Assembly: GCA_913060595.1 (NCBI GenBank)
Contig: CAJXSA010000012.1
Coordinates: 1-21,522 of the forward strand
Direction of reading: 5' to 3'
Source: an uncultured Ignavibacteria bacterium
Lineage (GTDB): Bacteria > Bacteroidota > Ignavibacteria > SZUA-365
DNA length: 21,522 nucleotides
The notes under the pieces: generated by a model
Told to the model about the DNA's origin: nothing
The model's input: the letters and a program-made list of their open reading frames with translations, nothing else
Database searches by the model: none
Made by a program: the position numbers and the translations under genes
In this document: positions 1 to 7,043 of the stretch, piece after piece
How positions within the stretch are numbered: the stretch's first letter is position 1
How the letters are laid out: each line of letters opens with the position of its first letter

Positions 1-174
1 CATGTCCGGAAAATCAAGGGTGAAGACGAGGTCGTGCTCCCCCATCACGGCGTACATGGAGATGACCTTTCCCCCGTGTTCCTGGATGATCTCGACCGCC
101 TTGTGGGTCCGTTCCGGGCTGATGCCTTCCATGGCGGTAGCGGTGTACTTTCCAAACATCATGAAAATCGGCAT
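1..174 (-). CDS. GYD domain protein, 3' part cut by window edge
   Basis: The first 58 residues are present; the gene runs off the left edge. It begins MPIFMMFGKYT and continues with GISPERT, a run on E-HGGKV-SMYA and then GEHDLVFTLDFPD. This is the characteristic start of the small GYD-domain family (about 95-105 residues, ferredoxin-like fold), whose biochemical role is unknown. The ATG at 172-174 is preceded by GGAGG about eight bases upstream, which fixes the start. An ATG at 181 is in another frame. The gene stands alone, with 440 nt of non-coding DNA upstream. Family assignment comes from recognised sequence pattern; no function is inferred. Confidence 0.85.
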   Translation of the reverse strand, partial: MPIFMMFGKYTATAMEGISPERTHKAVEIIQEHGGKVISMYAVMGEHDLVFTLDFPDM

Positions 175-553
175 GATTCATCCTCCATTCGTGAGTGTCA
201 CGGTTGATACAATGCTTATATTTTCATAATTTTGGCGGAATCTGACGGCGATATTCCGACCCGCGCGGCTCTCAGCAGATCTGAGGGAGGTATCCGGTCC
301 GGAGGTGATGCCATATTGCTGTCGACTCAGGGATCAGAAGGCGGTCGAAATCCAGTGCTCGAAAAGGCTGCGATCATCAGGAGAGGGGGCTTCGGTTCGG
401 AGCGGGTGTCGTCGCGGCGCGAAAGCCGATGAATAAACATCTCAAATTTCGAGTTTCATCAGACGGGGAACACCTCCATCCATCATGTAATCGAAACTCG
501 AAAATTGAATGAATGTATATTAGCAGATTTGGGGCGAATATCAAAAGGGTTTC
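175..553. other. intergenic region upstream of the GYD gene
   Basis: No convincing gene is present. A plus-strand open frame at 232-432 has no recognisable domain and a composition typical of chance. Bases 205-236 are clearly AT-rich compared with the surroundings and are the most likely place for the GYD promoter (minus strand), but no clean -35/-10 pair can be named. The only other structure is the inverted repeat at 447-503, listed separately. Confidence 0.5.
447..503. repeat. 11-bp inverted repeat with 35-nt spacer
   Basis: TTTCGAGTTTC at 447-457 is the exact reverse complement of GAAACTCGAAA at 493-503. Flanking A/T bases extend the similarity imperfectly to 444-506 (AAATTTCGAGTTTC against GAAACTCGAAAATT). 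The 35-nt interval is GC-mixed and carries no gene. It lies between the 3' end of yebG and the GYD gene, both on the minus strand. It could be a long hairpin, a paired operator or the remnant termini of a small mobile element; the sequence does not decide between these. Confidence 0.6.
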
Positions 554-568
554 CAGCGCACAGCGCTG
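541..568 (-). terminator. weak candidate terminator downstream of yebG
   Basis: CAGCGC (554-559), ACA, GCGCTG (563-568) form a perfect 6-bp stem that extends to about 9 bp with one G-U pair. On the minus strand it is followed by a short ACCCTTTTGAT run. It lies about 50 nt past the yebG stop. A second GC-rich hairpin (595-601 pairing with 609-615) sits directly after the stop without a U tract. The U run is short, so termination here is only plausible. Confidence 0.35.
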
Positions 569-615
569 AAATGCCGGCGCCGAGCGGAGCTGGCGCCGCC
601 CCGCAGGCGGGCGGC

Positions 616-948
616 CTATTTGGCGCCGGCGGCTTTTTTCCCGCCCTTCTGTTTGATGTCGATGAGCTTTTCCTTTTTTTCCGCCGGATCCGCCGCGGGT
701 TCGGGCTTGGGGCTCGGTTTGAGGCCTTTCAGGATGCGCATGACGTCGCTGCGGTTTCGGGAGAGGTGGATGGTCAGCTCCTCCAGGGTCTCCTCATCCA
801 GCGTAACATTGTCGGCCTTTTCAATGAAACCGGCCAGCGCCAGCGCAATATCGAGCATCTTGTCATGTTCGTCGGCTTCCTTTTTCGTCAGATACATCCC
901 AACCTCTTTTCCATCTCGGATGACAAGGTATCTCACCTCGACGGTCAT
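616..948 (-). CDS. yebG: YebG family protein
   Basis: 110 residues. The opening MTVEVRYLVIRDGKEVGMYL, then KKEADEHDKMLDIA, closely follows the E. coli YebG pattern (MAVEVKYVVIRDG-E, SKKEADAYDKMLD). Residues 1-75 form the YebG domain. The last 30 residues are a Lys/Ala/Pro-rich tail (PKPEPAADPAEKKEK) like the extended tails of other homologues. In E. coli, yebG is a LexA-controlled SOS gene of unclear biochemical role. Here no recognisable LexA box lies in the 95 nt upstream. The ATG at 946-948 has AAGGAG about 11 nt upstream. The gene stands alone. The family is known mainly from Proteobacteria and related lineages, which matters for the origin of this end of the window. Confidence 0.85.
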   Translation of the reverse strand: MTVEVRYLVIRDGKEVGMYLTKKEADEHDKMLDIALALAGFIEKADNVTLDEETLEELTIHLSRNRSDVMRILKGLKPSPKPEPAADPAEKKEKLIDIKQKGGKKAAGAK

Positions 949-1328
949 GTTGTGGTGTCTCCTTTCATGGGGATCGTGGTTCTGTTTTGCCCTGATTTTC
1001 GGTCCGGAGGCCTCTCGTTGAAAAGCCCCTATCCCTGACTAACATGAGCGCCAGCGTCTTTCAAAGGAAAAGTCGATGTGCTCATCTTCGTTTCAGCACC
1101 TTTTTTCTGGTGGACCCTTTTGTTTTTAGAATAGAAATTTCTCCTTTACCCGTCACGAAGAATACCGGGCTTTTTCGTCGGCCAGATTTCCGATGTATTT
1201 GGCGTCTGCCAAATTTCCCATGTCGAGATGACTGCAAGGCGGCAGCAGCGGCCCGGTGGAAAGGAGCGCCAGGTGAGAATCCCTTCATGCAGGCGCAGAT
1301 GAGATCCGCCGCGAGGTTGTGCTTTTCG
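949..1328. other. intergenic region between yebG and the ABC ATPase gene
   Basis: 380 nt without a supported gene. Short open frames on both strands (for example 1082-1288, minus) are Arg/Lys/Ser-rich, lack a domain and have no good ribosome-binding site. The stretch 1090-1200 is AT-richer than the flanking genes. A perfect hairpin at 1197-1214 is listed separately. The yebG promoter should lie in the right part of the 949-1043 segment, but I cannot point to clear boxes. No clear terminator follows the ATPase stop at 1329. Confidence 0.5.
1197..1214. repeat. perfect 7-bp hairpin
   Basis: ATTTGGC (1197-1203), loop GTCT, GCCAAAT (1208-1214). It lies about 115 nt past the ATPase stop codon. No T tract follows on the minus strand, so it is not a canonical Rho-independent terminator for that gene. 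On the plus strand it is followed by TTCCC. Its role is undetermined. Confidence 0.4.
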
Positions 1329-2099
1329 TCAATGCGACAGAATCTGGCTCAGAAACAACTCGGCCCGGTCCGTCTGCGGCCTGTTGAAGAATGTCTCCGG
1401 GTCGGCGGCCTCGACGATTTCGCCGGCGTCCATGAAAATCACCCGGTCGGCGACCTCCCGGGCGAAGCCCATTTCATGGGTGACGCAGACCATGGTCATG
1501 CCTGAGGTGGCGAGATCGACCATGACGTCGAGGACCTCCTTGATCATTTCAGGGTCGAGGGCTGAGGTGGGCTCATCGAAGAGGATGATCTCGGGGTCCA
1601 TGCAGAGGCAGCGGGCGATGGCGACACGCTGCCGTTCCCCGTGACTGAGTTCCAATGGACACTTTCCGGCAAGATCTGCAATGCCGACCTGTGCCAGCGC
1701 ATCTACGGCGCGTTTGCGCGCTTCCGGCTTTTTCAATCCCGAGAAGCGGAGTTGGAGGAGAACGTTGTCGATGACCGTAAGGGCATCAATCAGCAGGAAC
1801 GTCTGGAACACGAATCCGATGTGCCTTGCACGCAGCAATTGAAGGGTTTTCGTGCTATATCCGGCCAGCGCCGAACCGAACAGGTCGACAGTGCCGGCCG
1901 TCGGGCGCACAAAGCCCGCTGCAATCGTGAGAAGTGTGGTCTTTCCGCTGCCGCTGGGACCGAGCAAGAGCGACAGTTGCCCTCGAAAAAGCGTGAGTTC
2001 GATGTCTTGAAGCGCGCTGTAGGTATTTCCGTTCGAGTGATAGTGTTTGGACACACCCGAAAGATGCAGCACGGGAGTATGTGCGCTCTGTGCTCTCAT
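1329..2099 (-). CDS. chimeric ABC transporter ATP-binding protein (LolD/MacB-type N half, GlnQ-type C half)
   Basis: 256 residues with every ATPase motif: Walker A GPSGSGKTT (47-55), Q-loop Q99, signature LSHGERQ (151-157), Walker B IILFDE (171-176), D-loop SALD (179-182) and switch H208. Residues 1-150 match ATPases that serve FtsX/MacB permeases (LLTIAAGFVRPTAG, LRARHIGFVFQTF). From about 164 the protein is of the polar amino-acid uptake (GlnQ) type: LFDEPTSALDPEM, MTMVCVTHEMGFAREVADRV, and an FFNRPQ-R-FL-IL end. Known LolD/MacB proteins instead read ADEPTGNLD at Walker B. The junction falls at residues 151-163 (about 1,611-1,649). The start overlaps the permease stop as ATGA and has GAGG 7-8 nt upstream, so the N half belongs to the operon. 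The frame is intact and could encode an active ATPase. Coupling to the FtsX partner through the foreign C half is uncertain. Confidence 0.9.
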   Translation of the reverse strand: MRAQSAHTPVLHLSGVSKHYHSNGNTYSALQDIELTLFRGQLSLLLGPSGSGKTTLLTIAAGFVRPTAGTVDLFGSALAGYSTKTLQLLRARHIGFVFQTFLLIDALTVIDNVLLQLRFSGLKKPEARKRAVDALAQVGIADLAGKCPLELSHGERQRVAIARCLCMDPEIILFDEPTSALDPEMIKEVLDVMVDLATSGMTMVCVTHEMGFAREVADRVIFMDAGEIVEAADPETFFNRPQTDRAELFLSQILSH

Positions 2100-3196
2100 G
2101 TGAAAACCTCAACCGGTAAAATGCGACGGACGCGTGTGCTGGCCAGCAGACCACTGATCGTGCTGAGCGTTATCACAGCACCCGTGATCAGGACAACGTG
2201 TTGGAATGTCACCACGGCGGCAAGTTCAGGGGTGACCGATTCGATCATTGCAATTATTGGATGGAGAAGCAGCAGCCCCACCACTTCCGAAAGACTGGCC
2301 AACAGCAGTGACTGCAGCACAACACTGCGCCGGAGATATGCCGATGGAGCGCCGATGATTTTCATGACGGCATAATCGTTGCGCCGCTCCAGGATGTTCA
2401 CAGAGAGGATCAGGCTGAGAATGATGGATAGAACGATACCGCCGATCAACGCGATGGCGAAGAACAATGGGACAATGCCGGCTTCGACCTCTGCGATGTT
2501 GTTTTCCAAAAACGCAGCGTGTGAGAACGTGGACACCCTCTCCGGAAATTTCCTGTTGATGTCATGCATGACCGCGCTGACGCTGCTGCCGGGGACGAGA
2601 CGAACAATGAAAAAGCTGGCAAGATTCGGGACTTCGAGAATGGACTGCTGGTACGCAAGTGTCACGAAAGCATACTGGGTGACAAAGGCGTTCGTACCCG
2701 ACGAGAGACCAACCACCGCAAGTGAATCGCCTCGAATCCTGACACACTGACCAACACCGATGTCATGCTTACGTGCGAATGCCTGATCGAGGACGATTTC
2801 ACCGTCCGTTCGCAATTCCCTTCCAGATGAAATCACCGGTGGACCACCCATGGCGCCAGCCGTGTAGCCGGTGAGCAGCGCAGTCGTCCGCTCATTCCCG
2901 ATTTCGATATTTGTAAAAAGCATCAGGACGGGATCGACAGAGGCAATGCGTCGGTCCTTGCGGATCTTGTCGCAGAATGATGCCGGCAGCACGGAAGTGC
3001 CGCGCATGATGTTGTTCGTATTTGCCTGAAGGATCCAGATGTCCGCGGCGGACTTTCGGACATAATCGACCGAACCGGTTGCGACACCATGATACACGCC
3101 AAGGATAAACAGGATGAGAACGATGCACAGGGCCAGACCCGAGACTGTCAGAAGCAGGCGAAAGGGGTGATGAAGCAATGTGCGCCAGATATACAT
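2096..3196 (-). CDS. FtsX/MacB-type ABC transporter permease
   Basis: 366 residues with the MacB/FtsX layout: one N-terminal membrane helix (about 12-37), a large periplasmic domain (about 40-235, MacB_PCD-like, with GTSVLP and SSGRELRTDGEIVLDQAFA), then three helices (about 241-268, 292-318, 330-352). The cytoplasmic segment after the second helix reads NILERRNDYAVMKIIGA, the coupling region typical of FtsX permeases (ERR-E-A-LK-IGA). Such permeases act by mechanotransmission, moving lipids, peptides or small metabolites out of the inner membrane or periplasm rather than importing. It follows the SDR gene by 3 nt and overlaps the ATPase by 4 nt; AGAGGA precedes the ATG. The best guess is an exporter for the operon's product. 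The substrate cannot be read from sequence. Confidence 0.88.
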   Translation of the reverse strand: MYIWRTLLHHPFRLLLTVSGLALCIVLILFILGVYHGVATGSVDYVRKSAADIWILQANTNNIMRGTSVLPASFCDKIRKDRRIASVDPVLMLFTNIEIGNERTTALLTGYTAGAMGGPPVISSGRELRTDGEIVLDQAFARKHDIGVGQCVRIRGDSLAVVGLSSGTNAFVTQYAFVTLAYQQSILEVPNLASFFIVRLVPGSSVSAVMHDINRKFPERVSTFSHAAFLENNIAEVEAGIVPLFFAIALIGGIVLSIILSLILSVNILERRNDYAVMKIIGAPSAYLRRSVVLQSLLLASLSEVVGLLLLHPIIAMIESVTPELAAVVTFQHVVLITGAVITLSTISGLLASTRVRRILPVEVFT

Positions 3197-3199
3197 GAT

Positions 3200-4219
3200 T
3201 TACATCCTCTTCCCCTGTTCATGCATGCATGAGATCAGCACTTCTTCGAATTGGTTCCAGCGGCATCTGTAGTCGGCAGCTGCCAGTCTGTCCGCCGCGA
3301 ATGTCATATCGAATCCCGGACGCCACACAGGGAAGACCAGGCTCCTGTGCGCGCGCTTCAGCAGCCAGTCTGAAAACGCCGGCATGCGCTCAATCCACCT
3401 GGACGCATGACCGAGGACCCGCTGCCGGACCCGCCTTCCCTTCACCTGATTCAGCGCCCGGAGATACGCACTGAACGCCTCCTCGTAGGTAATCGCTTCC
3501 CCTGCCACAATATTGTAGATATTCTCTTCCCTCTCCTTCAGATGCATGAGATGTACGGCAGCATTCGCCACATCATGAACATGCACAAAGTTGAATCGCC
3601 GGTTGCGGAATTCACCACCGAGCATCAGGCTGGATATCGACGCCTGCCGAAGTTCATCGCCAAAATGTGTGTGCTCTCCTGGACCAAAGACGGCAGTCGG
3701 ACGGATGACTACGGTCTCAAGCCCGGATAACGCGCTGACTTCCATAGCCGCCTGTTCACCCCGTAATTTTGACCGTCCATATTTTTCGACTGCTCGGGGC
3801 ATGATTTCTTCACCCACTTTTCCCCGGTTGTGCGCCAGCAGTCCATACACTGCCGTGCTGCTGCAGTACAGTGCCTTTTCCACCCCGGACTCGGCTGCAC
3901 ATCTCCACACATTGCGAGTGCCGTCGACATTGATGCGTGTCAGTTCCTCCTTTGACGCCCGTGATGTCACGGTGGCAGCGAAATGATACACGTGCTGTAC
4001 CCCGCAGAACGCTGCCGCCAGGGAGCGCCGGTCACAGATATCGATTTCGACGACGTCGCAGCCATCAGCGCTTTGCAGCGCACATGGTGCAGCGGGCTTG
4101 CGCATGTCCGCACGTACGTGGACACCAGCACGCACATGGACACCTGCATCGAGAAGCGTCCTGACGACGTGACGCCCGATAAACCCCGAAGCTCCGGTAA
4201 CGAAGGCGACATGCTGCAT
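3200..4219 (-). CDS. NAD(P)-dependent extended SDR (epimerase/dehydratase or 3beta-HSD-like)
   Basis: 339 residues. The Rossmann nucleotide motif is TGASGFIG (8-15). The catalytic set is Ser120/121 (CSSTAVYG) with Tyr147 and Lys151 (EKYGRSK). RPTAVFGPGE (173-182) and FNFVHVHDVANA (209-220) are usual in extended SDRs acting on sugar nucleotides or hydroxy/keto compounds. The exact reaction cannot be chosen. Its ATG directly follows the carbamoyltransferase TAA without a gap, and the permease starts 3 nt after its stop, so it is translationally linked to both. Odd point: residues 25-30 and 31-36 are an exact tandem AGVHVR repeat, placed just after strand beta-2 where the cofactor ribose/phosphate is recognised. 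Likely role: reduction, oxidation or epimerisation of the small-molecule intermediate. Confidence 0.88.
   Translation of the reverse strand: MQHVAFVTGASGFIGRHVVRTLLDAGVHVRAGVHVRADMRKPAAPCALQSADGCDVVEIDICDRRSLAAAFCGVQHVYHFAATVTSRASKEELTRINVDGTRNVWRCAAESGVEKALYCSSTAVYGLLAHNRGKVGEEIMPRAVEKYGRSKLRGEQAAMEVSALSGLETVVIRPTAVFGPGEHTHFGDELRQASISSLMLGGEFRNRRFNFVHVHDVANAAVHLMHLKEREENIYNIVAGEAITYEEAFSAYLRALNQVKGRRVRQRVLGHASRWIERMPAFSDWLLKRAHRSLVFPVWRPGFDMTFAADRLAAADYRCRWNQFEEVLISCMHEQGKRM
4112..4147 (-). repeat. 18-nt tandem duplication inside the SDR gene
   Basis: Two adjacent 18-nt units, 4130-4147 and 4112-4129, each encode AGVHVR. They differ at three positions, all at third codon positions and all synonymous (GCA/GCT, CAT/CAC, GTG/GTA). 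The duplication is in frame and adds six residues to the cofactor-binding half of the protein. Confidence 0.85.
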
Positions 4220-6076
4220 TTACTGAACACCTGTTGAATATTTTCGCGCGATAAAATCGCCGATGACCAGAACCTCGATGTCGGTGTTGAGAAAGCAACG
4301 GATGGCGTCCTCAGGCGAACAGACAATGGGTTCGTGCTTCACGTTGAAGGATGTATTGAGGAGGACTGGCAGTCCTGTCAACCGTTCAAATGCATCGAGC
4401 AGATCCCAGAACCGCTCATTCGTATTCCCGGTCACCGTCTGCACACGCGCAGTTCCATCGACATGTGTGACCGCCGGGATCACTGTGCGCATGCTCTCAT
4501 GCACAGGCAGCACGAATAGCATGTACGGAGATTCCTTGAGCCCCTGCATGTCAAAGTATCGCGCAGCTGCTTCCAGTTTCACCGCGGGAGCGAATGGACG
4601 GAAACCTTCCCGGTGTTTCACCTTTGCATTGATCCTGTCCTTCATATCTGCAGGTCTCGGATCGGCGAGGATACTGCGATTTCCCAGCGCGCGCGGACCA
4701 AATTCCATCTTTCCCTGGAACCAGCCGACAACATCGCCGGCAGCCAGCGCACGAGCGGTTTCTTCGGCAATGTTCCCGGACCTCTTCCAGTGCAGCTGCC
4801 CTGTGTACTTCTCGAGTGCGCAACGAAGCTGCCCATCATCGTACGACGGTCCCATATACACGTGATGAAGACGGCCTGATGCTGCGCTCGAGGATTGTGA
4901 TTCCTGCCGCCAGGCCTGGAGAGCGGCACCGAGTGCGGCCCCTTCGTCTCCCGCCGCGGGCTGAATGAATATGTCATCGAACAATCCCGTGCCCGCAATA
5001 ACGCCGTTCATCATGCTGTTCAGCGCGACACCCCCTGCCATGCAGAGCTTGCTGCACTGCGATCGCTTCTGCGCATGTTTCAGCGTGTGCACAACTGCTC
5101 GCTCGAGCGCTTCCTGCAGAGATGCCGCGATGTCGCAGTGACGTTCATGCAGGCCCTCCCCCTTCGAGCGAGGTGCCCCCAGAGCTTCACGCAGCCGCCT
5201 GCCGAGACCGCTGCCGGCGAAGTCCTCGATAGTGTATGTGCCATCATCCTGGAGTTGAATCAACGATTCAAAGAAGTTTCGATAGCGTTCCGGGCGACCA
5301 TAGCCTGCCAGCCCCATCACCTTGTACTCATCCCCGAGGGACCTGAATCCGAGATACACTGTGACAATCAGGTAAAGCGTCCCAAGTGAGACCGGGAGAA
5401 GCATGCGGGAGTCCTCGGTGATGTCTCCATTGCGTCCCACGGCAAGGAGGGAGCTCTCGCGTTCTCCGGTTCCATCAATGGTATAGATCAGTGCTTCATC
5501 GAAGGCGGAGGGATAGTACGCGCTCGCGGCATGCGCGAGATGATGATCGACTTGCACGAACTCGCGGGGTTCGGTTCCTGTCATCGCCTCAAACTGTCGA
5601 AGCAGGACCGGGACATCCATCATTCCTGAAAACACAGTATGATAGGCTTTCTCGATCATCGCGGCTTCGTCTGCGGTCACCCAGGGTGCGACCAGTGCAT
5701 GTCGGTCTTCGACTGCACTGCGATCGAAGCGGCAATAATGCGCGACGACATCAACGTCATCGATCCCTATTCCCGCTTCCTGCAGGCAGTACTGTATGGC
5801 ACGTGCCGGAAGCAGGGTATTCCCGGCCAGGTTCAGTGAGTACTTCGCGCGGGTAAATCGCTCCTCGGCCGCGCAGGCAACGATCTCCCCATCCCGAATT
5901 AATGCTGCTGATGCGTCGTGACCAAAAAAACCCAGCGGAAACATTTGAAACGGCACTTCCCCTTCATGAAAGCTGAGAATGGAATCGAAGGTCTGCCCTG
6001 TTTTCGCAAATGGATTGCGATATCCTGCTGTGGTATGTGAATCGCGGGTAAACCCGCTATAGCCGAGAACATACAT
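4220..6076 (-). CDS. NodU/CmcH-type O-carbamoyltransferase
   Basis: 618 residues, normal for the family. The N-terminal Kae1-like domain contains GFFGHDASAALIRDGEIVA (49-67), AAEERFTRAKYS (69-80), DHHLAHAASAYYPS with the conserved His pair (177-190) and DGTGERES (201-208). The C-terminal YrdC-like carbamoyl-adenylate domain contains GKMEFGPRALGNRSIL (455-470), HREGFRPFAPAV (488-499) and LLNTSFNVKHEPIVCSP (572-588). The family makes carbamoyl-AMP from carbamoyl phosphate and ATP and transfers the carbamoyl group to a hydroxyl of sugars, macrolides or other metabolites. The open frame extends to 6,196, but the 40 extra residues are Cys/Ser-rich and overlap the methyltransferase. The ATG at 6,076 starts the family-typical MYVLGYSGFT and has AAGGAG 9 nt upstream. 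It begins 4 nt after the methyltransferase stop. Substrate unknown; presumably the operon's small molecule. Confidence 0.92.
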   Translation of the reverse strand: MYVLGYSGFTRDSHTTAGYRNPFAKTGQTFDSILSFHEGEVPFQMFPLGFFGHDASAALIRDGEIVACAAEERFTRAKYSLNLAGNTLLPARAIQYCLQEAGIGIDDVDVVAHYCRFDRSAVEDRHALVAPWVTADEAAMIEKAYHTVFSGMMDVPVLLRQFEAMTGTEPREFVQVDHHLAHAASAYYPSAFDEALIYTIDGTGERESSLLAVGRNGDITEDSRMLLPVSLGTLYLIVTVYLGFRSLGDEYKVMGLAGYGRPERYRNFFESLIQLQDDGTYTIEDFAGSGLGRRLREALGAPRSKGEGLHERHCDIAASLQEALERAVVHTLKHAQKRSQCSKLCMAGGVALNSMMNGVIAGTGLFDDIFIQPAAGDEGAALGAALQAWRQESQSSSAASGRLHHVYMGPSYDDGQLRCALEKYTGQLHWKRSGNIAEETARALAAGDVVGWFQGKMEFGPRALGNRSILADPRPADMKDRINAKVKHREGFRPFAPAVKLEAAARYFDMQGLKESPYMLFVLPVHESMRTVIPAVTHVDGTARVQTVTGNTNERFWDLLDAFERLTGLPVLLNTSFNVKHEPIVCSPEDAIRCFLNTDIEVLVIGDFIARKYSTGVQ

Positions 6077-6080
6077 CACA

Positions 6081-7043
6081 CTATGCTCCTTCCCGCTTGC
6101 GCAGCAGCAGGAAATACCGTTCAGGTTTGAAAAGAAGGTCCATCGCGACGCGTTGCTGCTCTTCAGGCAGCAATGCAAATCGCCGGTGGAGTTCATCGGA
6201 TCGTATGTGCGCCTTTACATTGCCGGGAATACCGATCCACTCAATGATCTGCAGCTGTTCAAGGCGGAGAAGGTGCTGCAGATCCATCATCGTAACGCAT
6301 CGTTCGTTCGGATTTAAAAACTGATCGGCGATCCATGTCGGATTTTCAAAGAATGTGCGCAGCAGTGGATCATGGCTCCTCTTACCCAGGAGATCCTTCG
6401 CAGCCATATTGTCACCAACGGAGTGTATGAAGTCGTGTGCGAGGAGCACAGGATCGGTCGTCGGCTCTGCGTCGAGAAGCATGGCAAGAAGTTTCATGTT
6501 CAGCGCGTGATGGTATCTGCCGTGCGCCCCGTACACCCAGATGAACATGCTGCCCTGTGTGCTGAGCGCAAGCCGGAGTGTGTGCAATGCCGCCTGCAAA
6601 TCAGCCGTATGATGCAGCGCTCCGAAACAGAGTACGATGTCAAACGGCTGTTCATGTTCGAGCGGTTGCAGCATGTTCCATTGGAAATACGTCACGTTTT
6701 CCAGGTTCTTTGCGCTCGCCCCACGCCGCGCAGTCTCAATGGAGCTCTGCGAAAGGTCGATTCCTGTGAACGAGACCTCCGGGTACTGTGCGGCAAGAGC
6801 GCGCGAGGTATTGCCCGTGCCACATCCGGCATCGAGCACACGGATTGCCTGGTCGACACCGTGGAACGACGCGATAATGCGCGAAAATTTTCGCAGGAAG
6901 ATGAGACTATCCTGCTCCATCGGACGCGTCCCCGGAAACTGAATTTCTTCATAGAATCTTTTCACCATTTCGGTGACCGCTTCCGTCTCACCAGGCGGTG
7001 GAGACATGCGCTCATGACTGTGATCTCTTCCCTTGTCAGACAT
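6081..7043 (-). CDS. class I SAM-dependent methyltransferase
   Basis: 320 residues. Motif I is VLDAGCGTGNTS (69-80), the acidic residue after strand beta-2 is D96 (FTGIDLS), and the post-I/IV region reads FDIVLCFGALHHTAD (134-148). The N-terminal FYEEIQFPG (30-38) is a recurrent lead-in of methyltransferases found in secondary-metabolite and lipid-modifying loci. The C-terminal 150 residues, after WVYGAHGRYH, form a family-specific extension that ends in FKPERYFLLLRK and may hold the acceptor site. O-, N- or C-methylation cannot be told apart. The ATG overlaps the radical SAM stop by 8 nt (AGAGGG upstream), so the two proteins are probably translated together. Confidence 0.88.
   Translation of the reverse strand: MSDKGRDHSHERMSPPPGETEAVTEMVKRFYEEIQFPGTRPMEQDSLIFLRKFSRIIASFHGVDQAIRVLDAGCGTGNTSRALAAQYPEVSFTGIDLSQSSIETARRGASAKNLENVTYFQWNMLQPLEHEQPFDIVLCFGALHHTADLQAALHTLRLALSTQGSMFIWVYGAHGRYHHALNMKLLAMLLDAEPTTDPVLLAHDFIHSVGDNMAAKDLLGKRSHDPLLRTFFENPTWIADQFLNPNERCVTMMDLQHLLRLEQLQIIEWIGIPGNVKAHIRSDELHRRFALLPEEQQRVAMDLLFKPERYFLLLRKREGA

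Noticed and set aside
505..1038. Plus-strand open frame of 177 codons
   Set aside because: It is the antisense of yebG, whose minus-strand product is clearly recognisable. The plus product has no domain and a Phe/Arg-rich shadow composition.
949..1043. LexA/SOS box upstream of yebG
   Set aside because: I looked for CTGT-N8-ACAG and similar palindromes and found none that fit, so SOS control is not claimed.
1082..1288. Minus-strand open frame of 68 codons with a basic tail
   Set aside because: No ribosome-binding site, no recognisable family, and it lies in AT-shifted intergenic DNA.
6077..6196. N-terminal extension of the carbamoyltransferase by 40 codons
   Set aside because: It overlaps the methyltransferase and lacks family similarity. 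The ATG at 6,076 has a good ribosome-binding site and the canonical N terminus.
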